From: Cryomorpha sp963836915
GTDB lineage: Bacteria; Bacteroidota; Bacteroidia; Flavobacteriales_D; Cryomorphaceae
Length of the DNA stretch: 64,000 bases
NCBI GenBank assembly: GCA_963836915.1
Contig: CAWILH010000002.1
Coordinates: forward strand, 310,001-374,000
Reading direction: 5' to 3'
Shown here: piece after piece, positions 56,018 to 64,000 of the stretch
Layout of the letters: each line of letters begins with the position of its first letter
How positions within the stretch are numbered: the stretch's first letter is position 1
The notes under the pieces: generated by a model
What the model saw: the letters and a program-made list of their open reading frames with translations, nothing else
Told to the model about the DNA's origin: nothing
The model's database searches: none
Made by a program: the position numbers and the translations under genes

Positions 56018-57258
56018 TAAAAAAGCTTCAAGCTGCCAGCCCCAAGCTTCAAGCTGGCCTTTCCAAGATTTCTTTTGAGCTGCAAGTCGCAAGGGCAAGG
56101 GCAAGTCGCAAGGTGCAAGTCGTAAGGTGCAAGTCGCGGCTCGAGAAGCTTCAAGCCGCAAGCTTCAAGCTTCAAGCTGGATTTTCCAAGATTTCGTTTG
56201 AGTCGCAAGGGGCAAGTCGCAAGTTGCGGCTTCAGAAGCTTCAAACTGGATTTTCAAAGGTGAATTTTTATTTTTCTATTAGGGCGTAGGGCGACTCATT
56301 GCATCTGGCTGGTTAGAAGATGTTTTCGCTTTGTTTCCGCGCTGCTCTAGCTTGCTGCTTGGAGCTTGCAGCATTTCAAAAAAGAGATCCTGCTCTCCGT
56401 TCTGGATATAAAAGCTTCAAGCCACAAGCCTTTAGCTTCAAGCTGTACTTTCCAAGATTGGGAATTTCAAAATCAAATTTCAAAGTCGATTTCTATTTTT
56501 CTCGTTTGAGCAGCTACTCTCTTGTACGACGGTGCAGCCGCTTGTTTCCGTGCTGCTCTAGCTTGCAGCTTGGGGCTGGCAGCTTGAAGCATTTCAGAAA
56601 AGAGAATCCTGCTCTACGTTATTGATAAAAAAGCTTCAAGCCACAAGCTTTTAGCTTCAAGCTGGATTTTCCAAGATTTCGTTTGAGTCGCAAGGGGCAA
56701 GTCGCAAGTTGCGGCTTCAGAAGTTTCAAGCTAAATTTTCAAAGGTGAATTTTTATTTTCTAATAGGGCGACTCATCGCATCTCGCTGGTTAGAAGATGT
56801 TTCCGCTTGTTTCCGTGCTGCTCTAGCTTGCAGCTTGGGGCTGTCAGCTTGAAGCATTTCAAAAAAGAGATCCTGCTCTCTGTTCTGGATATAAAAGCTT
56901 CAAGCCACAAGCCTTTAGCTTCAAGCTGGACTTTCCCAGATTTCGTTTGAGTCGCAAGGGGCAAGTCGCAAGGGGCAAGTCGCGGCTCGAGAAACTACAA
57001 GCCGCAAGCTTCAAGCTTCAAGCTGGACTTTCCCAGATTTCGTTTGAGTCGCAATGGGCAAGTTGCGGCTTCAGAAGCTTCAAACTGGATTTTCAAAGGT
57101 GAATTTTTATTTTTCTATTAGGGCGTAGGGCGTCTCATTGCATCTGGTAAGGCGACTCATTGCATCTGGCTGGTTAGATGATGTTTTCGCTTTGTTTCCG
57201 CGCTGCTCTAGCTTGCTGCTTGGAGCTTGCAGCATTTCAAAAAAGAGATCCTGCAATT
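56018..57258. repeat. Repeat-rich spacer: CTTCAAGC and AAGTCGC words in irregular modules
   Basis: 1.24 kb of modular repeats between DUF4293 and katG. Words AGCTTCAAGC, CAAGTCGCAAG, GATTTTCCAAGATTTCG and GAGATCCTGCTCT recur at uneven distances (the last begins at 56384, 56602, 56867 and 57245). A block of about 170 bases at 56222-56391 reappears at 57061-57252 with a 27-base internal duplication (GGCGACTCATTGCATCTGG). A plain ACCAAAAACCAAAAACC run follows at 57300-57362. No frame of significant length is supported. Confidence 0.85.
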
Positions 57259-57360
57259 AGGTTTGGTTTCGGAGCAGTATTTAAATGTCTACACTACTAA
57301 AAACCAAACAACTAACAACCAATAACTAAAAACCAATAACCAAAACCAAAAACCAAAAAC

Positions 57361-59603
57361 CTAAAACCTGTCCAAATTCATCACCTTGTCCCAAGCTTTT
57401 ACGAAGTCGTTCACGAACTTCTTTTCGCCATCTGCGCAGCCATAAACTTCTGCCAGAGCGCGTAATTCGGAGTTGGAGCCGAAAATCAAATCAGCACGGG
57501 TCGCTGTCCATTTTACTTCTCCAGTTTTGCGATCGGTGCCTTCAAAGCTGGTCTCATCATCTGATGTGGCTTTCCAAGTGGTGCCCATGTCCAATAAGTT
57601 TACAAAAAAATCATTGGTAAGCTCACCCGGGCGATGAGTGAACACGCCGTGCATTGATCCGTCATAATTGGTTCCCAGCACCCGCATTCCACCTAGAAGA
57701 GCAGTCATTTCGGGAGCCGAAAGGGTGAGCAATTGAGATCGATCTACCATCATCTCTTCGGCAGAAGCCTTATGCCTAGGCTTATAGTAATTTCGGAATC
57801 CGTCGGCGGCAGGCTCAAGGGCTTCAAATGCTTCTACATCGGTCTGCTCGGCTAGGGCATCTACACGCCCCGGCGCGAAGGGAACCTGCACTTCATGACC
57901 GGCCTTTTTAGCGGCAGCTTCTAAGGCGGCGCATCCTGCCAGCACGATAAGATCGGCCATCGACACCTTTTTATTTCCGCTTTGAGCGGCGTTGAACCCT
58001 TCTTGGATATTCTCAAGGGTCCCAATGATCTGCTGGAGCTGCCCGGGATTATTGGCTTCCCAATGGCGTTGCGGCGCGAGCCGTAAGCGGGCTCCGTTGG
58101 CTCCACCACGCTTATCGCTTCCGCGAAAAGTAGAAGCAGAAGCCCAAGCGGTAGACACCAATTGTGCGTTTGAGAGTCCGCTGTTCAGCACATTGGCCTT
58201 AAGCGTGGCCACATCGCTCTCGTTTATCATTTCATAGTCTGCTGTAGGAAGTGGATCTTGCCATATTAAGTCTTCTTGCGGCACTTCGGAGCCAAGGTAG
58301 CGCTCCTTTGGCCCCATGTCCCTATGCGTCAATTTATACCACGCTTTCGCGAAAGCTTCTGCAAAATCATCGGGGTTCTCATAAAAGCGCTTTGATATTT
58401 TGGCGTAGGCCGGATCAACTTTCAGGGCCAAGTCGCTGGTGAGCATAAAGGGAGCGTGCCGCTTCAATGGGTCGTGGGCATCGGGGATGGTACCTTCGCC
58501 ACCCCCATTCTTGGGTTTCCACTGATGGGCGCCAGCCGGACTTTTGGTGAGCTCCCATTCGAAGCCGAAAAGATTTTCAAAATAATGATTGCTCCACCTT
58601 GTAGGCGTCGGTGTCCAAGCACCTTCTAGACCACTAGTAATGGTATGTCCGGCATTTCCGGGAAACCAAAAGTGTTTTTCCACCCTTGGCTCATTTCGGC
58701 GATAGGCGCCCCAGCCGGCTCGGCAGCTATATAATCGTTGGGGTCGGCAGCGCCGTGTGTTTTGCCAAAAGTATGACCGCCTGCTATCAGCGCCACCGTC
58801 TCTTCATCGTTCATGGCCATGCGGCCAAAAGTCTCCCGTATGTCGCGTGCCGAAGCCATCGGATCTGGATGGCCATTTGGCCCTTCGGGATTCACATATA
58901 TCAATCCCATCTGTACAGCTCCAAGCGGATTTTCCAAATTTCTATCACCGCTATACCGCTTATCTCCAAGCCATTCGCCTTCAGGGCCCCAGTAGATATC
59001 TTGCGAAGGTTCCCAAACATCTTCGCGGCCACCGGCAAAACCATAGGTCTTGAACTCCATAGATTCCAACGCGCAGTTTCCTGCCAAGATCATAAGGTCG
59101 GCCCAAGAGATCTTTTGTCCATATTTCTGCTTAATGGGCCAGAGCAGCAGACGTGCTTTATCGAGATTGGCATTATCTGGCCAACTATTAAGTGGAGCAA
59201 ATCGCTGCGTGCCCATGCCGGCCCCACCGCGGCCATCGCCTATGCGATAGGTGCCGGCGCTATGCCAGGCCATACGTATAAAGAAAGGGCCATAATGGCC
59301 GTAATCTGCTGGCCACCAGTCCTGACTATTGGTCATCAATTCATACAAGTCGTTTTTTACGGCCTTTAGATCGAGCGTCTTAAAAGCATCGGCATAGTCG
59401 AAGCTGGCATCCATTGGGTTGCTCTCCTTGCCGTGCTGCCTAAGAATAGATAGGTTAAGGGAGTTGGGCCACCACTCCCGGTTAGAGTTTCCCCTACCAG
59501 CCGAAGAATTTACTGCTCCACCGCTAAAGGGGCATTTGCTTGATTCGTTCACATCCCACACCTTTCCGTTGGGGTTGTCGCCTGTATGATTATGATCTTC
59601 CAT
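57361..59603 (-). CDS. katG: Catalase-peroxidase KatG, frameshifted
   Basis: About 745 aa when repaired, the normal length. N-terminal heme domain: Arg110, Trp113 and His114 in FIRMAWHSAGTYR, proximal His277 in AGGHTFGKTHG, and the Trp113-Tyr236-Met262 cross-link set (GLIYVNPEGPNG, RMAMN). The frame breaks near 58660; one more G in CCGG gives TFGFPGNAGHTITSGLEG and joins the C-terminal half (AWASASTFRGSDKRGGANGARL, the catalytically inactive duplicate domain). A -7-like TAAATTTG lies on the minus strand at 59642-59635, without a clear -33 box. Detoxifies hydrogen peroxide. Confidence 0.92.
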
Positions 59604-60161
59604 TTTATTGGGATTTTTTTGATTTTGAATTCTTCAAATTTAACAGACGTAAAATAAAAATTTGCCCCAGCTTGATAAAGAAAATCTATACGGGTAATTT
59701 TTTGGATGAATCGGGAGGGTTTTACTAGCGGAGAGTTGCACGTTTTGGTAGACCCAATGTTGGATCGAACCTTATGCTTGATTTAATTTTATCCTATATT
59801 TGAAATTGATCTAGCTTTAAATCTAATCGTGAGACTTCTTATTTTCAAATTCCTTTTTATCTATAATTGAAAGATTTTCTAAGCGCGGTGCTGAGCTTTT
59901 TCTTCTAGAAATTGAACCGAGAGAAGAATGGAAATATCGAATTTCTCTGAGAGGTAATTGATCTCGTAAAAGCAGCATTGACCGTTGAGCTTGGTAGGTC
60001 CTAAACACTCCTTGAGATCAGCTGCTTTATCGAAACTTCAAACGGAAGGGATTTCGAAGATCAAAGAACCAATTTGATAAATTGAAAATGCCTTAAGGAT
60101 TTTAGAATTCCATAGCTTTAGCCAAAATTTTCGAACTAAATTTCCTTATTCAGCACCAACC
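59604..60161. other. Gene-free spacer before the CPBP protease gene
   Basis: 558 AT-rich bases. It holds the upstream region of katG; a 61-codon frame at 59823-60008 (minus) has no family features. Otherwise I see nothing. Confidence 0.5.
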
Positions 60162-61376
60162 GTGATTTCAACTTTACCAGCAGCCGGAGCACCCAAGCTC
60201 TCCAAAAAAGCATATATCAATATCTTTATAGTTGCGCTCCTGCTGTCCGCAGGCAGCATGATTGCAATATCATTTTTGGAAGACGATGGTAAGATTCTTG
60301 ACGACACTTATCTGCTAAGGCCTGATTCTATTCCATTTTTATGGCTTCTCTTGGCGGCTGTGGTTGTTGCACCGATTATCGAAGAAGTATCGTTCAGGCT
60401 GTGGCTGACGCCGAAATATTTCTGGGCGTTCTGTTTAATGGTGCCTTGGTTTATGGTATCGTATCCAAATACCATTCTCATTATAGTTTTGGCTATTCTC
60501 ACTCTCTTGATTTTTATCTTTTACAAGAAAGTGAGATTGCTGAGTGCCCATAACATTATGTTTATCTTGATTTTCAGTTCAGTACTCTTCGCTATAATTC
60601 ATGGCAGCAATTTTACTGAGATTCATGCGGAGCACTTCCTTCTACTTCCTTATTATACCGGAGTGGGAGCGATTCTTGGCCTTTTAAGGCTTAAGTGGGG
60701 TCTATGGGCTTCAATGCTACTGCATTTTGCCTTCAATCTTTTAGCCATGGCAACTATATCGCCACCTTTGATGGAGTCAAAGTATGAGCTTGGGTCGGCA
60801 ACTTTGATCGAGCATCAAATATTTCATAAACAGGACATAAACGTGGACTTGAATAATTACCTTTTTAATACGAAGGTTAGAAACGGGATCGTTCATTCCT
60901 TAGCTTCCCGCTTGCATCCAGGAGCCTTGGTAATCGTGGAAGCCGAAAATGAGACACCGTTTCATAAATACAGCTTAATAGCCGATGGTGCTACCGAAGA
61001 AATCTTTGATGGTATAATGGATCATTTCAGCTACGAATCAATTTGTGGATTGGAAGAAAGTGATATCATAAGAATCGAGCTATTTGAGCAGGACGATTAC
61101 TCTTATTCCACGGAAAATATGCTCAAACATCGCTATCGTGGCATTAAAGATATGGTTTTTCCTTCTGGAACTAGATTGGCGTATTACTTCGAAAAAGAGT
61201 ATGAAGTGAAAGTGGTTTGCGATTTGAACTGCACTGTGCCCATCGTACTTCCTGTATCGAATCAATTTACTGTTTACGAAAATCTCGATCAGCTGAAGGA
61301 GCGTGGAGTGCTCGATTATAAAGTCCAGAAAAGTGAGATAGAAGTGATCCGGATCGTAGCGAAAGATGGTAAATAG
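60162..61376 (+). CDS. CPBP (CAAX/Abi) family intramembrane protease with C-terminal extension
   Basis: 404 aa, GTG start. The membrane part (1-200) has the CPBP motifs: EEVSFR (Glu74, Glu75, Arg79), His147 in FAIIHGSNF and His188 in SMLLHFAFN, enough for a glutamic/zinc-type active site. Residues 205-404 are a soluble extension (YELGSATLIEHQIFHKQDIN onward) without recognisable domain. Members of this family process prenylated proteins or confer immunity to bacteriocins; neither is indicated here. Single gene. Confidence 0.75.
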   Translation: MISTLPAAGAPKLSKKAYINIFIVALLLSAGSMIAISFLEDDGKILDDTYLLRPDSIPFLWLLLAAVVVAPIIEEVSFRLWLTPKYFWAFCLMVPWFMVSYPNTILIIVLAILTLLIFIFYKKVRLLSAHNIMFILIFSSVLFAIIHGSNFTEIHAEHFLLLPYYTGVGAILGLLRLKWGLWASMLLHFAFNLLAMATISPPLMESKYELGSATLIEHQIFHKQDINVDLNNYLFNTKVRNGIVHSLASRLHPGALVIVEAENETPFHKYSLIADGATEEIFDGIMDHFSYESICGLEESDIIRIELFEQDDYSYSTENMLKHRYRGIKDMVFPSGTRLAYYFEKEYEVKVVCDLNCTVPIVLPVSNQFTVYENLDQLKERGVLDYKVQKSEIEVIRIVAKDGK

Positions 61377-61470
61377 CAATCAGGTCGCGAAGGTAGGGTT
61401 GTCGTCCTAGGCGGAAAAGATTCGAAGTGATGGCTCGATATCACATCGGCTTTGACCCGAGATCACGTAT

Positions 61471-62124
61471 CTATTCACAATACGTCCCCATCATTTCCAC
61501 CACCGTGGTATCGCCCATTTGCCGTGCTTTGGAAAGGTCGTGGCAAGCGCCTTCAAGTTGCTCAGGGCTTGGTTTTATCAAACCATTTTGGGATAGCTTA
61601 TTGATTTTTGAGAATCCCCGATTGGCATAAGCCCCTGCCGACCCCGGGTTGAGCGCTATCACCTTATTGAAGTCTTGCACTGCGGCATCATGCTCGCCCA
61701 TCAGTCCACGGCAATACGCTCGGTCATAATAGGCTTGCCAGTTTTCGGGATTCTTAACCACTCGGCGGTCGAGATCGATGATCGCTTCAGGGTATCGCTC
61801 TTGCTCCATGAGCAGCAGCGCCCTGTTGGTAAGCGCGCCTTCTTGATCGGGGTCATCGGCAAGAATGGCGCTGTAGTCGGCAAGCGCACCCTTTTTATTC
61901 CCTTGATTCAAATAAATATAGGCTCGCAGCGAAAGTCCATCGGAATCTGCCGGATTGACGTCCAAATGCTTGTTGATTTCTGCCAGCGCTTGTGACGTAT
62001 TGCCAGAATTAAAAAAGCTCAGGCTATTCTCGTAATAGCCGTGACTCTGTAACCGCTGGGCCGAACTGTTAAGGCTTAGGGCGGCGAGGAAAAACCCCGC
62101 GACTATCCATCTCATCGGTTTCAT
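61471..62124 (-). CDS. Exported TPR-repeat protein
   Basis: 217 aa with signal peptide (WIVAGFFLAALSLNSSAQ) and about five TPR units: YYENSLSFFNSGNTSQALAE, LSLRAYIYLNQGNKKGALADY, LTNRALLLMEQERYPEAIID, YYDRAYCRGLMGEHDAAVQD and AYANRGFSKINKL. A periplasmic scaffold or assembly role is likely; no partner is indicated by neighbours. Confidence 0.75.
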   Translation of the reverse strand: MKPMRWIVAGFFLAALSLNSSAQRLQSHGYYENSLSFFNSGNTSQALAEINKHLDVNPADSDGLSLRAYIYLNQGNKKGALADYSAILADDPDQEGALTNRALLLMEQERYPEAIIDLDRRVVKNPENWQAYYDRAYCRGLMGEHDAAVQDFNKVIALNPGSAGAYANRGFSKINKLSQNGLIKPSPEQLEGACHDLSKARQMGDTTVVEMMGTYCE

Positions 62125-62257
62125 AAATTCAGAAAGATAGAAGAAAATAGAGAATCAGATTTATTTAAAACAGAACAGCGAATGAAGAATCGCGCGGTAT
62201 ATTAAAAGAAAATGACCCGCTAGTGCCGGCCATAATCTTTATTAAATGGTTGTTTTA

Positions 62258-62845
62258 CTAAAGTCCAAACGTAAGGTGTTGGTTATAAACAATCACAGTA
62301 TCGCCGGCGGCAATTTCTGATGGACTTGAATAGCCATGTTCGCTTTCCGTGTTTTCAAAGGTGTAGGGTATCACATCATATTGCCAATTATAGCTGAAAG
62401 CCCCGTTGGCAATCGTCTTCGAGTCGTATACGAAACTCTGGGTCATCACCAGTTGTGCCTTATTCCCGATTGCGGTATAGCTTTCGCCAAAAAAGGGAAG
62501 CTGCACGAAAAGTGAGTCGTTTGAAAAGCGGTACGGAAACTTCTGCGTAGATGGAAAAAAGCTGGCATCGACACGGATAGAATCTCCAATAAATTCTACA
62601 GATCCATTGCTCAGCCGCGCCGGATCGAAGCGCTCAAATACTTGCGGTTCCATATAATCTGCTATTTCCAAGTCGGCTGTGCTTACCAGCTGGCTACCGA
62701 CCCACATTTTAAAATCCACCCCCGAAACGCTTTTATAGCTGAGCGTAGCGTCGCCGATGGGGTCGGAAGGGCCGCCGTCATCATCCTTGCTACATGCGAT
62801 CAATAGAAGTAGACATGCCGAAATGACCATAGTTGAAATTTTCAT
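62258..62845 (-). CDS. Hypothetical lipoprotein
   Basis: About 195 aa from the Met of MKISTMVISA. Lipobox LLLIACSKDDDG; after the lipidated Cys comes an acidic Asp/Gly stretch (DDDGG), which in Bacteroidota resembles a surface-export signal. The rest is beta-rich (LSYKSVSGVDFKMWVGSQL, FFPSTQKFPYRFSNDSLFV). No domain recognised. Single gene between the TPR gene and acs. Confidence 0.65.
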   Translation of the reverse strand: MKISTMVISACLLLLIACSKDDDGGPSDPIGDATLSYKSVSGVDFKMWVGSQLVSTADLEIADYMEPQVFERFDPARLSNGSVEFIGDSIRVDASFFPSTQKFPYRFSNDSLFVQLPFFGESYTAIGNKAQLVMTQSFVYDSKTIANGAFSYNWQYDVIPYTFENTESEHGYSSPSEIAAGDTVIVYNQHLTFGL

Positions 62846-62956
62846 TTTTCCGAGTGTTGCTGTTTGTGAGCTCATCGATAGAAATAGAAAAGGTGAACAG
62901 GTAGTAGATAATTTTTACCTTGGCGAAAGTCAATAATGAGAAAAAAGAAGGAATAA

Positions 62957-64000
62957 ATGGATTTTCAGATCAGCAGTTTCGAAGCGTATCAATCAGTGTA
63001 CAAGGAGAGTGTGCACAACCCCGAAAAATTTTGGGAAGGCATTGCATCGCATTATTCTTGGATGAAAAAATGGGATAAGGTGCTAGACTGGGAATTTACT
63101 ACTCCATCGGTAAAATGGTTTGAAGGTGGGCAGTTAAACATCACTGAAAATTGCTTTGACAGGCACCTTGACGCGCGTGGAGAAAAAACAGCATTACTAT
63201 GGGAGCCCAACGATCCAAAGGAGCATGTTCAGCGATTTACCTTTCGCGAGCTTCACGAAAAGGTATGCCGATTGGCCAATGTTTTGAAAAGCCACGGTAT
63301 TAAAAAAGGCGATCGGGTGGCGCTTTACATGCCTATGATTCCCGAGTTGGCCATGGCCGTTTTGGCTTGTGCACGAGTGGGGGCGGTACATAGCGTAGTA
63401 TTTGCAGGCTTTTCAGCCAATGCCCTTGCCGATCGAATCAATGACTCAAAATGTAAGATGGTGATCACTGCCGATGGACTTTTTCGCGGAAGCAAAGAAG
63501 TACCCATTAAAGAAGTCGTGGATGAAGCCTTGGAAAGCTGCACTTCTGTGAAATCAGTACTTGTAGCCGAGCGCACCAAAGCACCCGCAAAAATGCAGGA
63601 AGGCCGCGACGTGTGGCTCAAGCCAGAAATGGAAAACTCCAGTCCCTATTGTGCGCCCGAACCTATGGAAGCGGAAGATCTACTTTTCATTCTTTACACT
63701 TCGGGCAGCACCGGAAAGCCGAAAGGAGTGGTGCATACCTGCGGTGGCTATATGGTCTATGCGGGTTATAGTTTTGCCAATGTATTCCAACCCTCCGAGC
63801 AGGATATTTATTGGTGCACGGCCGATATCGGTTGGATCACGGGTCATACCTATATCATCTACGGCCTCTTGCTGAATGCTACCACTACGGTAATGTTTGA
63901 AGGTGTGCCCACCTATCCCGGGCCGGAGCGGTTTTGGGAGATTTGCGATAAGCATTCGATCAATCAGTTTTATACTGCGCCCACCGCCATCAGGGCGCTT
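62957..64000 (+). CDS. acs: Acetyl-CoA synthetase, 5' part (gene runs off the window)
   Basis: Open frame from an ATG at 62957 to the window end, 348 codons of about 640. AMP-forming acetate:CoA ligase. N-terminal MDFQISSFEAYQSVYKE, NITENCFDRH, VALYMPMIPELAMA, ARVGAVHSVVFAGFS, the adenylation motif YTSGSTGKPKGVVHT at about 250, then DIYWCTADIGWITGHTYIIY. These are the diagnostic blocks. A GAAGGA-like Shine-Dalgarno (AAGGAA) is just upstream. Activates acetate in the cytosol; no partner genes visible. Confidence 0.93.
   Translation, partial: MDFQISSFEAYQSVYKESVHNPEKFWEGIASHYSWMKKWDKVLDWEFTTPSVKWFEGGQLNITENCFDRHLDARGEKTALLWEPNDPKEHVQRFTFRELHEKVCRLANVLKSHGIKKGDRVALYMPMIPELAMAVLACARVGAVHSVVFAGFSANALADRINDSKCKMVITADGLFRGSKEVPIKEVVDEALESCTSVKSVLVAERTKAPAKMQEGRDVWLKPEMENSSPYCAPEPMEAEDLLFILYTSGSTGKPKGVVHTCGGYMVYAGYSFANVFQPSEQDIYWCTADIGWITGHTYIIYGLLLNATTTVMFEGVPTYPGPERFWEICDKHSINQFYTAPTAIRAL

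Noticed and set aside
56018..57258. CRISPR or coding repeats in the katG-side spacer
   Set aside because: Distances between words are irregular and the words themselves vary. Frames are short and in several phases.
59823..60008. Small gene in the spacer before the CPBP protease
   Set aside because: 61 codons without ribosome-binding site, motif or family composition.

Overview
The window comes from a member of the Bacteroidota, most likely a Flavobacteriales/Cryomorphaceae-like bacterium; the family is an inference from gene content only. Evidence: type IX secretion (T9SS) C-terminal sorting domains, a carboxypeptidase-like/TonB-dependent receptor pair, a GWxTD-domain protein, PD40/OmpA and DUF4293 proteins, Rho with a long Asn/Arg-rich insertion, and promoters of the Bacteroidetes TTTG-N18-20-TAnnTTTG type in front of both tRNA genes and aroQ. 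Most genes are housekeeping. There is no phage, CRISPR array or complete mobile element.

Layout. 1-2.2 kb: methionine/threonine branch (metY tail, metX, homoserine dehydrogenase) with overlapping ends. 2.3-5.7 kb: two convergent ECF sigma loci, each with a one-TM partner, one of them with a DUF4097-like repeat protein. 5.8-7.5 kb: DUF3307/SatD pair, AT-rich control region, a 36-bp perfect palindrome and an odd tRNA. 7.5-14 kb: acyltransferase-like protein, aroK, PRTase, one-heme lipoprotein, TPMT-like and RNA methyltransferases, ornithine aminotransferase. 14-21 kb: TonB receptor, its regulatory-domain partner, and two T9SS cargo proteins, one a subtilase. 21-27.6 kb: FAD oxidoreductase plus polyferredoxin, then three envelope glycosyltransferases. 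27.6-31.6 kb: xerD, aroQ, glycosyltransferase, GWxTD protein. 31.7-33.1 kb: tRNA-Ser, a nested inverted repeat, 3.5 copies of a 207-bp tandem repeat and an IS3 remnant. 33-42 kb: PBP1A, M23/LysM endopeptidase, a desuccinylase-like zinc enzyme with a GCS2-CBS protein, FAH-family enzyme, DnaQ-like exonuclease. 42-50 kb: two PD40/TPR envelope proteins, 2-oxoacid dehydrogenase E2, a long glycosyltransferase, recR. 50-57 kb: MBL hydrolase, mpl, membrane protein, rho, DUF4293 and repeat-rich spacers. 57-64 kb: katG, CPBP protease, TPR protein, lipoprotein, and the start of acs.

A global feature colours everything: about fifteen genes, including recR, katG, PBP1A and an rRNA-type methyltransferase, are interrupted by one-base length changes, several of them in short homopolymer runs, and both halves remain well conserved. 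The simplest reading is residual indel error in the assembly rather than mass pseudogenisation. I therefore annotate these as single genes spanning both halves and give the site of each break.

The least explained structures are the cloverleaf-like inverted repeat that includes the 3' end of tRNA-Ser and leads into the 207-bp array, the tRNA with an abnormal anticodon arm behind a textbook promoter, and the CTTCAAGC/AAGTCGC repeat spacers around DUF4293.
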